Source: Prolixibacteraceae bacterium (lineage in GTDB: Bacteria; Bacteroidota; Bacteroidia; Bacteroidales; Prolixibacteraceae). From it: 12,281 nt of DNA. A program made the position numbers and the translations under genes. Below, piece after piece: positions 1-7,807 of the stretch. Numbering within the stretch: the first letter of the stretch is position 1; each line of letters begins with the position of its first letter. The stretch spans positions 1 through 12,281 of the forward strand of contig JAQIDF010000297.1 in assembly GCA_027858145.1 (NCBI GenBank). The letters are read 5' to 3'. Below the pieces are notes generated by a model. That model did no database searches and was not told where the DNA came from. It saw only the letters and a program-made list of their open reading frames with translations.

Positions 1-405
1 CAAAAACGCCTGCGAAAATGGAGCGACCGTAAAAAGCTGGTCGATTTTCCCTTAATCCCGGGCTATATTTTTGTTTACATTACCCGTAAGGATTACGATA
101 AAGTTTTAAAAACAAACGGAGTAGTTGCTTATGTGCGTTTTGAAGGCACGGCAGCGGTTATCCCCGACGAGCAAATTGATACCATTAAACGCTTGCTCAG
201 GCAAGAAGAGCATAAAATCGAAGTGTCGTTTAAAGATTTTTCTGCCGGTGATGCTGTTGAGATCTTAGCCGGCCCGCTGATGGGGGTAAAAGGGATTTTA
301 ACGCAGTTAAAAGGTAAAAATAAAGTAGCCGTTCAACTTGATAAATTGCAACTGTCTTTAACCGTTGAGGTACCCATTAGTGAAATCAAAAAAACGAATG
401 TTTGA
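1..405 (+). CDS. NusG-like transcription antiterminator (UpxY/RfaH type), 5' end missing
   Basis: The frame is open from the first base, so this is the C-terminal 134 residues of a longer protein. The left part ends an NGN domain: residues 18-25 read LIPGYIFV, the characteristic strand of NusG/RfaH proteins. The right part, from about residue 80, is a KOW-type domain (GDAVEILAGPLMGVKGIL), which binds ribosomal protein or nucleic acid in this family. NusG proteins travel with RNA polymerase and control pausing and termination. In Bacteroidota, specialised paralogues of this type (UpxY) usually begin capsule or exopolysaccharide operons. Here the gene faces a convergent operon 11 nt away, so any target operon is not downstream in this window. 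The usual secE/rplK neighbours of housekeeping nusG are not visible, but the left side is cut off, so the paralogue assignment is inference. A GTG at 133 is internal, not the start. Confidence 0.85.
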   Translation, partial: QKRLRKWSDRKKLVDFPLIPGYIFVYITRKDYDKVLKTNGVVAYVRFEGTAAVIPDEQIDTIKRLLRQEEHKIEVSFKDFSAGDAVEILAGPLMGVKGILTQLKGKNKVAVQLDKLQLSLTVEVPISEIKKTNV

Positions 406-412
406 TTTTTTT
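383..412. terminator. Weak AT-rich terminator-like hairpin between convergent genes
   Basis: AAATCAAA at 383-390 and TTTGATTT at 401-408 form a perfect 8-bp inverted repeat with a 10-nt loop, followed on the plus strand by four more T (409-412). It overlaps the last codons of the NusG-like gene and lies just beyond the stop of the convergent editing-domain gene, so it could serve both. Only one pair is G-C, so the stem is weak and the call is tentative. Confidence 0.3.
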
Positions 413-416
413 AATC

Positions 417-833
417 TTAAAGGTTTGCCCAAATACGTGCCAGTGAAAACCCTGGTGCTTTAATATCTAAATCCAAAAAATAACCAAACGGGGTTTGCGC
501 TGTTTCGATGTTGGCATTTTGTAACCTTTTTTCGGCCAGATCGAAAATATTTTTTGTAAACTCAAATGATGCTTTTGAATCTGAAAGGTGTGCAAACGAA
601 TGGAGCACTACTTTCTGGCAACCGTTTTTACGCAGAGCCCATTTCAGGTGGTTGACCAGCTTTTTCTCGCGCCCTTTCAGGTCATCTTTCTCTTCGTCTT
701 CCAGTTCAACCTGGATGAATGCAACAAGGCAATCGTTAAATTCGGCACCCTCGGTAACATCGTCAATGCCCTCAGTATTTTTCACCTTAGGTTCATAGGC
801 AAACCGTGTGGTATAAATGTCAAGTACCTTCAT
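417..833 (-). CDS. Free-standing archaeal-type threonyl-tRNA synthetase editing domain protein
   Basis: 138 residues that match, along their whole length, the N-terminal editing domain of archaeal threonyl-tRNA synthetase (tRNA-Thr_ED, a D-aminoacyl-tRNA deacylase-like fold). Visible landmarks are MKVLDIYTTRFAYEPK at the start, LVAFIQVE at 36-43, SFAHLS at 79-84 and TPFGYF at 114-119. In archaea this domain hydrolyses Ser-tRNA(Thr) made in error. No synthetase catalytic domain follows, so it would act in trans or do something else. His82 aligns with the archaeal active-site His83, but the positions of archaeal Tyr120, Lys121 and Glu134 are Phe119, Leu120 and Arg133. Lysine and glutamate are therefore missing, and activity is uncertain. 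It is the last gene of the operon: its ATG lies one base after the TAA of the OstA-like gene, which suggests translational coupling. The family call is firm; the function is not. Confidence 0.85.
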   Translation of the reverse strand: MKVLDIYTTRFAYEPKVKNTEGIDDVTEGAEFNDCLVAFIQVELEDEEKDDLKGREKKLVNHLKWALRKNGCQKVVLHSFAHLSDSKASFEFTKNIFDLAEKRLQNANIETAQTPFGYFLDLDIKAPGFSLARIWANL

Positions 834-834
834 A

Positions 835-2499
835 TTACTCTATTTTTTTAAAGTCGCTGTTGAAATCCCTTTTTGCTTTCTTAATCGCGGGCAATTCTTT
901 TTTAAGGGTGGGATTCGGAAGGTTTATAGTTTTGGAAGTATCACTCTGTATATCAAAAATATCGTGTTTATTACGAGGGCGATCCGATTGTCTCCAGTTG
1001 AAACCTTCCAGCATGGTGTCTTCAGGAACAACATCCATAAGCGGGTTCATAACCCCTGTTGGGTTTCCTTTAAAAGTAATCCTGTTGATCCGGTTTTCCG
1101 ATAGATAGATAACAATGTTGCTGCTTTCAGCCTTGTTTACACCAATTAGTTCCTTGTCATCGGCAGGGTAGTAAATTGACTGGCCGTTTCCATTCACATC
1201 TATTTGGTAGAGTTGCTGATCGCGAATATAGCCCACCATGTCTTTACCCTTTATTTGATTGTGTTTTGATGAGTCAACTTCTTGTATGATAAACGAGTTG
1301 TTGGTTAAATACACTTCGCTGGGCTTGGTAGTGTTATTTTTAAATTCAATAAAATCGGCTGTCATTTGATTTTCCATCGACCAAAGCACAGGGTCGTTAA
1401 ATAGTTGTATGGTAGAGTCTTTTGTATAATAAACAAGCGAATCGCCTAAGCCCTGGATGTCTTTACGGTAAAATCTAACATCGTGGTAAGTTATCAGTAG
1501 TTTTGCATCCACGGCAGAAGTATCGGGAATTGTGTATAAGGTGTCGGCATGCAAAAACAATGAGTCTTCTTCGTAGTATTGAACCCACACAGCCGAATCG
1601 GTTACAAGTGCATACTCATCGAAATCGTCGTATTCGGCTTTATTTCCCATTACAATCATGTTGTTGGCAAAATCGTTTATAATAACGCTGCCACTGGCAT
1701 ATCCTTCGTTTTTTGTGTCATTGTAAAACAGGTTATTGGCCTGTATTTGTGTGTTTCCCCTTCGTATAGTTGAATTTTTTCCAAGGCTGGTTTCGTTGGT
1801 TTGTGTGTTGAACCATCCATCGGTTGAATAAATATTGGTGCTGTCGCCCAAAATGGTTGTTTCTCCGCTGAAGGTTGCTGTTTCGGTGTTGGTGTTGTAT
1901 GTCATGGTGTCGGTAAACATCTGGTAATCGTCGTTTACCAGTTTTACCGAATTTGTAAAAAACACTTCGTTTTTCTGGCTGTAGTACCGGCCAATAATAC
2001 TGGTTAGGGTGTTTGTGCTATCCACTATTTTACCTCCATCCTCGTAATACCCGATGTCGGTTTTCATGTCAAAATCGAGCGAGTCGGTTGTAAGGGTAAT
2101 GCTTGGGTCGGTAAGTTCTACATTACGGCGTGCATGGGCGATTTCGGTTTCACCATTGTAGTTAATAAAATCAGCTTTGATATGAACGGTGTCGTTACTG
2201 ATAATATGAACATTGCTGAATGCATCTACCATGTTTTTTTCGGAGTAAAACCACACGCTGTCGCAAAACATTAAAATGTTTTTGTGCGAAAGCTCTACGT
2301 TGCCAATCAGCCTCCTGATATTTTCTTTTGTGCCCTGGTTTGATCGCAGCACATCGGCATGTTCGATGTTGATTACCTTTTTTGTTTTTTCTTGTGAAAA
2401 AACGATGAAGGAGGATAAAATGAAAGGGCACAATAAAAGCAGCCTGACTAAATAAGACAGGCTGGCCATAATGTTTTTATGATGTGTTTTGTTGCTCAT
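835..2499 (-). CDS. OstA/LptA-like outer-membrane LPS transport protein
   Basis: 554 residues with an N-terminal signal peptide (hydrophobic run at about 17-34, ending FSQ-EK). The rest is made of repeated beta-strand segments of the OstA/LptA type, such as residues 66-72 (GNVELSH), 93-102 and 125-131 (RNVELTD), each a 'name-the-strand, then hidden/temporary form' repeat seen in the OstA-like family of Bacteroidota. Proteins of this fold build a beta-jellyroll bridge that carries lipopolysaccharide across the periplasm. The length is much greater than E. coli LptA (about 185 residues), and no C-terminal LptD barrel is apparent, so it is not a full LptD. The tail (505-554) is polar and lysine-rich. 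Met11 is a possible alternative start that would also leave a good signal peptide. It lies 9 nt after the MoxR gene and 1 nt before the editing-domain gene. The family call is confident; an exact LPS role is inferred. Confidence 0.85.
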   Translation of the reverse strand: MSNKTHHKNIMASLSYLVRLLLLCPFILSSFIVFSQEKTKKVINIEHADVLRSNQGTKENIRRLIGNVELSHKNILMFCDSVWFYSEKNMVDAFSNVHIISNDTVHIKADFINYNGETEIAHARRNVELTDPSITLTTDSLDFDMKTDIGYYEDGGKIVDSTNTLTSIIGRYYSQKNEVFFTNSVKLVNDDYQMFTDTMTYNTNTETATFSGETTILGDSTNIYSTDGWFNTQTNETSLGKNSTIRRGNTQIQANNLFYNDTKNEGYASGSVIINDFANNMIVMGNKAEYDDFDEYALVTDSAVWVQYYEEDSLFLHADTLYTIPDTSAVDAKLLITYHDVRFYRKDIQGLGDSLVYYTKDSTIQLFNDPVLWSMENQMTADFIEFKNNTTKPSEVYLTNNSFIIQEVDSSKHNQIKGKDMVGYIRDQQLYQIDVNGNGQSIYYPADDKELIGVNKAESSNIVIYLSENRINRITFKGNPTGVMNPLMDVVPEDTMLEGFNWRQSDRPRNKHDIFDIQSDTSKTINLPNPTLKKELPAIKKAKRDFNSDFKKIE

Positions 2500-2508
2500 G
2501 CCGATTGT

Positions 2509-3471
2509 TTACAACAATTGATCAATAATCGATTCAATGGATATATTTTCAGCTTCAGCCTTGTAGTTTTTGATGATACGGTGCCGCAGTATCGAAACAG
2601 CAACAGCCTTAACATCTTCAATGTCGGGCGAATATTTGCCATGGAGGGCGGCATGTGTTTTAGCCCCGACAACAAGGTATTGTGATGCACGTGGTCCCGC
2701 ACCCCATTTCAGGTATTTATTGCTCACTTCAGGAGAATATTTTGTGTTTGGGCGGGTTTTTGATGCCAGCATAACCGCGTATTTCAATACGTTATCGTTA
2801 ATCGGGATCTTACGAATCAGTTTCTGAAAATCGAGTATTTCTTTTTTCGATAAAATAGTGTTGAGTGATACTTCTTTTGATGAAGTTGTGTTTTCAACAA
2901 TGGTTATTTCTTCATCAAATTCGGGATAATCGAGCCACAGTGAAAACATAAACCTGTCGAGTTGAGCTTCGGGCAGGGGATAGGTTCCTTCCTGTTCGAT
3001 CGGGTTTTGTGTTGCCATCACAAAGAAGGGTTTATCGAGAATGAAATGTTGCCCGGCCGAAGTAACCGATTGTTCCTGCATGGCCTCAAGCAAAGCCGAT
3101 TGGGTTTTTGGGGGTGTACGGTTAATCTCGTCGGCAAGAATGATGTTGGCAAAAACGGGCCCTTTTATGAATTTGAATTCTTTACTGTGGTCCAGAATTT
3201 CGGTTCCGATAATATCTGAAGGCATCAGGTCGGGCGTGAACTGAATCCGATTGTAATCGAGATCAAGCACTTTTGCAATGGTATTTACCAAAAGGGTTTT
3301 AGCCAGCCCCGGAACACCAACTAAAAGGCAGTGCCCCCGGCTGAATATTGATATCAGTATTTGTTGTATAATTTGATCCTGTCCATAAACTGCTTTCCCA
3401 ATTTCATCTATCAGTAGTTTGTGTTTTTGGTTGAGAGCATCAATGGCTTCTTTATCTCCGTTATTGTTCAT
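2509..3471 (-). CDS. MoxR-family AAA+ ATPase
   Basis: 320 residues, the usual MoxR length. Walker A is GVPGLAKT (52-59), Walker B is IILADE (110-115) followed by INRTPPKTQSALLEAMQE, sensor 1 is ATQNP (153-157), the arginine-finger region is QLDRFMF (170-176), and the sensor 2 region is GAGPRASQ (257-264). All catalytic elements are intact. MoxR ATPases act as chaperone-like remodelling enzymes, usually next to genes for DUF58 and von Willebrand A (BatA/BatB-type) proteins that bind metal or assemble envelope complexes. None of those partners is present here. Instead the gene sits between a SurA-like chaperone (28 nt upstream) and the OstA-like gene (9 nt downstream), so a role in envelope protein quality control is a reasonable inference. 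ATG start at 3471; no strong Shine-Dalgarno is visible. Confidence 0.93.
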   Translation of the reverse strand: MNNNGDKEAIDALNQKHKLLIDEIGKAVYGQDQIIQQILISIFSRGHCLLVGVPGLAKTLLVNTIAKVLDLDYNRIQFTPDLMPSDIIGTEILDHSKEFKFIKGPVFANIILADEINRTPPKTQSALLEAMQEQSVTSAGQHFILDKPFFVMATQNPIEQEGTYPLPEAQLDRFMFSLWLDYPEFDEEITIVENTTSSKEVSLNTILSKKEILDFQKLIRKIPINDNVLKYAVMLASKTRPNTKYSPEVSNKYLKWGAGPRASQYLVVGAKTHAALHGKYSPDIEDVKAVAVSILRHRIIKNYKAEAENISIESIIDQLL

Positions 3472-3499
3472 AGTATTCTGTCTTTGTCGTTAAAAATAA

Positions 3500-4852
3500 C
3501 TATTTAATCCAGTTCTTGAAGCTGAAGTTACAATTTTGATAGGTTGGATCAATTCGAATATAAGTTTTTGCCTGACGTTCAGCAATCCATTCCTGAATGA
3601 TCTCATTTTGTTTTTTCTGTAAAAACATATCACTTATCATCGGGTAATCTTCGGAAAGGTTTGCTTTATGCTGTTCAATTTTATCAATCAACTTTACCGT
3701 TTTAATTTCCTCGCGCTGGTTCTTTGCATTAATTGAAAAAAACGGATCTGAAATTTCATTGATGTTCAAAACCGCCAGTTTTTTAGATACATTAGGCGGA
3801 AGGTTATCAATTTCGAATTTTGACGACATTGTTTGCGGGTCAACCACCAGGCCACCACTGTTGCGGGTATCTTTATCATCGGAAAAACGACTGGCTGCCT
3901 GAGCAAATGATATTTTCTCGGCTCTGATGTCATTAACCAAACTGTCTATGGCATGTAATGCATTCTCCTTTGTTTCAGCATCTACCTGGGGTTTCATAAT
4001 AATGTGACGGCATTGGACTTTGTCGCCTTCGCGGTCAATCATTTGGATGAGGTGGTATCCGAATTCACTTTTTACTACATTTGAAACCTGGCCGGCCCTG
4101 AGGTTAAATGCAGCCTGTGAGAATGCCGGATCCATTTGTGCACGGCCAAAATATCCTAAATCGCCACCTTTTGAAGCACTTGGTCCTTCTGAATACAGAA
4201 CGGCAAACATAGTGAAATTCTCTCCGTCTTCTACGCGTTTTTTTATGTTGCGTAATTCATCCTTTATCCTGTTTTCTTCTTTTTCATCGATGCCGGGTTG
4301 CAGGGTTATTTGTGCATATTCAAACTGCGTTGGAATAACGGGTTTCTCGTTCTCGGGAAAATTACGATAGAAATATCGTACTTCAGATGGTGTTGCTTTA
4401 ATGTTCTCGATGATTTTATTCCTCATCTGATTACTTAATATTTCATTTTCAATTACTTCTCTTAAGTCTGATTTTATCGAAGCAATCGGTTTTTTGAAGT
4501 ATTCTTCAACAGCCTGTTGTGAACCCAGGTGTTGGGTGAAATAATCAATACGCATGTTTAATTGCTGGTTGATCTGGTTGGGGGTAACCACAATGGTTGT
4601 GTCTAATTGAGCTTCGGCTACCAGTAGCTTTTCAACCATCAGGTCTTCAAGTATTTCGCACTTCATGTCACCTTCGGATGTTATTCCCTGTGCCTGATTT
4701 TGAAGATTTACTGCTTCAATGTCAGATTTTAATATGATGTTGTCCCCAACAATGGTAATAATTTGATCAATGTTTTTGCCTTGGGAAAAAGCACTGAATG
4801 AAAATATGTTGAATAAAAGTAAAAATGCAACAAATGGTTTGTTGTTCTGCAT
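3500..4852 (-). CDS. surA: SurA-like periplasmic chaperone with two parvulin (PpiC) domains
   Basis: 450 residues with a signal peptide (hydrophobic 7-23, cleavage near FSQ-GK). Residues about 27-165 are a SurA N-terminal chaperone domain, beginning IDQIITIVGDNIILKSDIE. A first parvulin domain spans about 173-274 and is canonical (ASKGGDLGYF at 226-235, SEFGYHLIQM at 262-271). The second, about 278-390, starts CRHIIMKP but is degenerate, with NSGGLVVDP in place of the usual GGDLGWF. SurA brings unfolded outer-membrane proteins to the BAM complex, and its parvulin domains catalyse prolyl cis-trans isomerisation. It is the third of three related genes in a row, which supports an outer-membrane biogenesis operon. 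The architecture matches SurA, but the symbol is by family resemblance because three paralogues are present. Confidence 0.88.
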   Translation of the reverse strand: MQNNKPFVAFLLLFNIFSFSAFSQGKNIDQIITIVGDNIILKSDIEAVNLQNQAQGITSEGDMKCEILEDLMVEKLLVAEAQLDTTIVVTPNQINQQLNMRIDYFTQHLGSQQAVEEYFKKPIASIKSDLREVIENEILSNQMRNKIIENIKATPSEVRYFYRNFPENEKPVIPTQFEYAQITLQPGIDEKEENRIKDELRNIKKRVEDGENFTMFAVLYSEGPSASKGGDLGYFGRAQMDPAFSQAAFNLRAGQVSNVVKSEFGYHLIQMIDREGDKVQCRHIIMKPQVDAETKENALHAIDSLVNDIRAEKISFAQAASRFSDDKDTRNSGGLVVDPQTMSSKFEIDNLPPNVSKKLAVLNINEISDPFFSINAKNQREEIKTVKLIDKIEQHKANLSEDYPMISDMFLQKKQNEIIQEWIAERQAKTYIRIDPTYQNCNFSFKNWIK

Positions 4853-4863
4853 AATAAATGTTG

Positions 4864-5724
4864 TTATTGATTTGAGGCCTTAAAATTATTGTATTTTAGG
4901 GCATGGTTGTACAAACTATCCTTAATTTCTCTTAAAAAATCTATTTTTTTGTTATTTATGAGCATATTCCTTATTCGGTCTTTCACAAAATCAAGTGGAG
5001 ACTGTTCTCCGGTTAACCGGTAATCTTCGATAATAATGATATGCTTTTCATTGTTATTTTCAAAATCGATAATTTTATTTTGTTCTAATAAATCTACTAC
5101 ATTTTCGTGTGCATACTTCGTATTTTGAAAAAGGTTCTTAAAATAAATCCATTGATTGTTAAAATCATCGTAATTAGTAGCGTAACTAAAGATATAATCA
5201 TTAACATCTTCCGGAAATGGTGGAGAAGACTTAAAAGCGTTGGAAATGTTTTGTGGAATATCCATTTCGAGCGGGAATACAATATATTTTACTTTAACGA
5301 TTGGAAAAGCCAGTAAAAACTTTTCAATGTTAGCTTCATAATACGCTGCGATGCTATCTTCGGTGATTCCGGAAACGTTAACCGAATTGACTTTCTTGTT
5401 TTTGTATTTATGAATAAGTAGTTGTTGTTTGTATTGTTCAAGTTCTTTTGAAACATCTTGCTCTTCGTCTGATAAAACTTTTTTGGCTTCAGCCACTAAT
5501 AGTTGTTGTTTTATCCAGTCTTTTATATAGGTTTCAACAAATTGTGCTGAATCTTCTTCAGAGAGCGGATAAACCGGCATAATTGAGTTCAGGTCGGCTG
5601 CTTTGAGATATTTGCCATTAACCGATGCCATAATATCTTCACTATTTTCCGGCTGAGTTTGGTTACAACTCCCAAAAAACATGATAAATAATGGTAATAT
5701 GACGATCTTTATCTTAAACAACAT
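4864..5724 (-). CDS. SurA-N-like lipoprotein without a clear parvulin core
   Basis: 286 residues. The start MLFKIKIVILPLFIMFFGSC ends in a lipobox with Cys20, so this is a predicted lipoprotein. Residues about 30-125 (MASVNGKYLKAADLNSIMP onward, then a helical stretch with IKQQLLVAEAKK) resemble the SurA N-terminal chaperone domain. A segment with VKVKYIVFPLE (about 140-150) sits where a parvulin domain would begin, but the GGDLG and FGYH signatures of active parvulins are absent. It therefore looks like a membrane-anchored chaperone-type paralogue rather than an isomerase. The ATG follows one base after the TAG of the upstream 650-aa gene (TAGGATG), and the 450-aa SurA-like gene follows 11 nt later. 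By eye the gene is more AT-rich than its neighbours, which fits fast divergence. Real gene: high confidence; function: inferred. Confidence 0.8.
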   Translation of the reverse strand: MLFKIKIVILPLFIMFFGSCNQTQPENSEDIMASVNGKYLKAADLNSIMPVYPLSEEDSAQFVETYIKDWIKQQLLVAEAKKVLSDEEQDVSKELEQYKQQLLIHKYKNKKVNSVNVSGITEDSIAAYYEANIEKFLLAFPIVKVKYIVFPLEMDIPQNISNAFKSSPPFPEDVNDYIFSYATNYDDFNNQWIYFKNLFQNTKYAHENVVDLLEQNKIIDFENNNEKHIIIIEDYRLTGEQSPLDFVKDRIRNMLINNKKIDFLREIKDSLYNHALKYNNFKASNQ

Positions 5725-5725
5725 C

Positions 5726-7678
5726 CTATAGACTTTCTACTTTTCTTAATGCTTTTTTATTGACTTTAATACGATATTTTTTTCTGAGTTTTTCAACCCA
5801 TTTATCTTCAAGATAATTCTGATAATCGGAGATGTATTGTCCACGTGCTTCATCCAGGGTTTTGTATGCTCCTGCTTCTTTGATTTCGCCATGTACAAAT
5901 TCCAGTTCAGGATTCAGGCCGTTTGGTTTTTCGACGTCAAAAATAAAATAATCGATTGCCTGATGATCACCTTTTTTCCATTTTCCTTTTTGGGCTACAA
6001 TTGCGAAATCTTTGTTTTCTTCCCTGCACTTCTGTTTCAGCTTTTCAGCCTCTGTAATTCCTTCTTCTGTTAGTTGCTTGCAATATTCAGCTGCTTCAGG
6101 GCTTTTGGTTTTTATGTATAAACCATCAAAGTGTTTATTCCAGGTATATTTTTCTTTGTTGTTTTGGTAGTAGGCTTCAAGTCCGGTTGAATCTTGCACT
6201 GCTTTATCCCAAACTTCTTCCTGCATAACCTCGAAGAGTAACATGCCATCGTGATATTCCTGCATAAGGTTAGCAAAATCGGAGTATTTTTCTTCGAGAT
6301 GATTAAATTCATAATCGTTTAAGGCTTTTGAGGAATAGTCTTCGAAGTCACTTATTATTCTTTTTGAAGCCAGATTAAGTTGTTGTGGTGATTTGTTGTA
6401 TTGTGTTTTAATAAAATCTGAAACAGTATAATCGGTATTGTTGAAGTTAAATAAAACCAGTGAGGCGGTTGTTTTGTCAATTGATTTTATGGTGTCTTTA
6501 CCTGCAATAAAGGTATTGAATACTTCAATGTTATGATCGTTTTGCTTGAAATTGTAATTGTTTTTAAGTCTTTTCAAAAATGATATTTTGCTGTGTTTAC
6601 TGCGTTCGGGGTCGTTTTTGATTTTCCGGGTTAATTCATTTTTGACATCTTCAAATTCAGGAGGAGCTTTTTTATCGATAAGTTTAATAATGTGCCATCC
6701 GAATGTTGATCGTACTGGTTTATGAATGTCGCCAATGTTTTCAAGTTCGAATGCAGCGTCTGCAAATTCGTGTACCCTGAATGTTTGATCGATAAAACGC
6801 ATTTCTCCGTTTTTGGAAACTGTAGATTGATCGTCGGAATATTCTTGTACTAATTCGGCAAAGTCGGCACCATTTATTAGCTCGTTGTACAAGCTGTCGG
6901 TTAACTTTTTAAATTTTTTGTCGGTGTTTGGAGCTACATCGTTTGCATCAGGGAACATTTTCATAATGTGAGCTACTTTTATCTCACCTTTCGATTCTTT
7001 TTTGTCGGTTACATAAATTATGTGGTAACCAAAATTGGTGCGGACTGGTAAGCTAACTTCTCCTACTGGTGTGTTGTAAGTGGCATTTTCAAAGGGGGTG
7101 ACCATGCTGAAGGCCTTGAAGTAGCCCAAGTCTCCCATGTTTTGTTTGGCCGATGGATCCTGCGAATACTCAACGGCCAGTTTCTGAAATGATTCTTCAC
7201 CACTGGTGAATTTCTCCCTGATTTCCATTGCCTTTTTGTAGGCCTTCAATGTGTCAGCAGGAGATGCATCCTGTGCTACATTTAAAAGTATATGACTGGC
7301 GCGAATTGGGTGAGTGGTACGGTAGTATGCTTCTTCTACCTTTTTTTCGGTAAGTGTAACATCTGTCATATAAGGGGCCGATAGCTCTTTACGGTACCCG
7401 CTGAGTTCATCAACAAACGACTGAACTGTGTCGAGCCCCTGGTTTTCGGCTTCAATTACTTTGAGCTTGTAGTTGATAAACAGGTCGATATATTCATTGG
7501 GCGACATGACATCATTTTCATTACTCAGTTGTGAGTTGTTTTTCTGGTAAATACGCTCGTATTCATCAATCGAGAATTCCTGCCCGTTGATGGTAACCAT
7601 AACGTCATTTTTAGCTGATGCATTATATGAGATGAAAAGCTGGGAAACAACTAAAAGTAATAAGACAATTCGTTCCAT
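5726..7678 (-). CDS. Large periplasmic peptidylprolyl isomerase with two parvulin domains
   Basis: 650 residues, first gene of the six-gene operon. A signal peptide (hydrophobic 4-18, cleavage near SA-KN) is followed by a SurA/PpiD-like N-terminal helical domain (about 26-118). Parvulin 1 spans about 124-225 (RASHILLNV, NMGDLGYF at 180-187, TNFGYHIIYV) and parvulin 2 about 232-336 (KVAHIMKMFP, NGEMRFID, STFGWHIIKL). The remaining 310 residues are helical and charged with no domain I recognise, ending in a basic tail. The protein probably folds or escorts outer-membrane proteins. There is no N-terminal transmembrane anchor separate from the signal peptide, so it differs from PpiD. ATG start at 7678 fits the signal peptide. 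The gene lies behind a leader with a possible promoter at 7808-7815. Confidence 0.9.
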   Translation of the reverse strand: MERIVLLLLVVSQLFISYNASAKNDVMVTINGQEFSIDEYERIYQKNNSQLSNENDVMSPNEYIDLFINYKLKVIEAENQGLDTVQSFVDELSGYRKELSAPYMTDVTLTEKKVEEAYYRTTHPIRASHILLNVAQDASPADTLKAYKKAMEIREKFTSGEESFQKLAVEYSQDPSAKQNMGDLGYFKAFSMVTPFENATYNTPVGEVSLPVRTNFGYHIIYVTDKKESKGEIKVAHIMKMFPDANDVAPNTDKKFKKLTDSLYNELINGADFAELVQEYSDDQSTVSKNGEMRFIDQTFRVHEFADAAFELENIGDIHKPVRSTFGWHIIKLIDKKAPPEFEDVKNELTRKIKNDPERSKHSKISFLKRLKNNYNFKQNDHNIEVFNTFIAGKDTIKSIDKTTASLVLFNFNNTDYTVSDFIKTQYNKSPQQLNLASKRIISDFEDYSSKALNDYEFNHLEEKYSDFANLMQEYHDGMLLFEVMQEEVWDKAVQDSTGLEAYYQNNKEKYTWNKHFDGLYIKTKSPEAAEYCKQLTEEGITEAEKLKQKCREENKDFAIVAQKGKWKKGDHQAIDYFIFDVEKPNGLNPELEFVHGEIKEAGAYKTLDEARGQYISDYQNYLEDKWVEKLRKKYRIKVNKKALRKVESL

Positions 7679-7710
7679 TTTTTATTTATTTATTTAATCA
7701 GGTATATGTA

Positions 7711-7743
7711 TCAACAGTTCGTTAAGTTGTTTTAAGCTGTTGA
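7711..7743 (-). promoter_or_regulatory. Inverted repeat in the leader of the envelope operon
   Basis: TCAACAG at 7711-7717 pairs perfectly with CTGTTGA at 7737-7743 across a 19-nt AT-rich loop. It lies 33-65 nt upstream of the first start codon, inside the presumed untranslated leader. The surrounding DNA also carries TTAAGTTGTT twice as a direct repeat (7722-7731 and 7778-7787). It may be a leader hairpin or an operator, or chance in low-complexity DNA. Confidence 0.25.
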
Positions 7744-7807
7744 CGATGAGTTGTTTTTGTTGTAATAATGTATTTGTTTAAGTTGTTGTTTTCTATCTTG
7801 TTACAAA

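Noticed and set aside
133..405. A 90-residue gene starting at GTG 133.
   Set aside because: The same frame is open back to base 1 and encodes the LIPGYIFV motif of the NGN domain, so the gene starts outside the window.
4020..4370. A 116-residue reading frame on the plus strand.
   Set aside because: It is entirely antisense to the SurA-like gene, has no recognisable domain and no sign of its own promoter. The same applies to the antisense frames over the editing-domain gene (508-851) and guaB (8423-8838).
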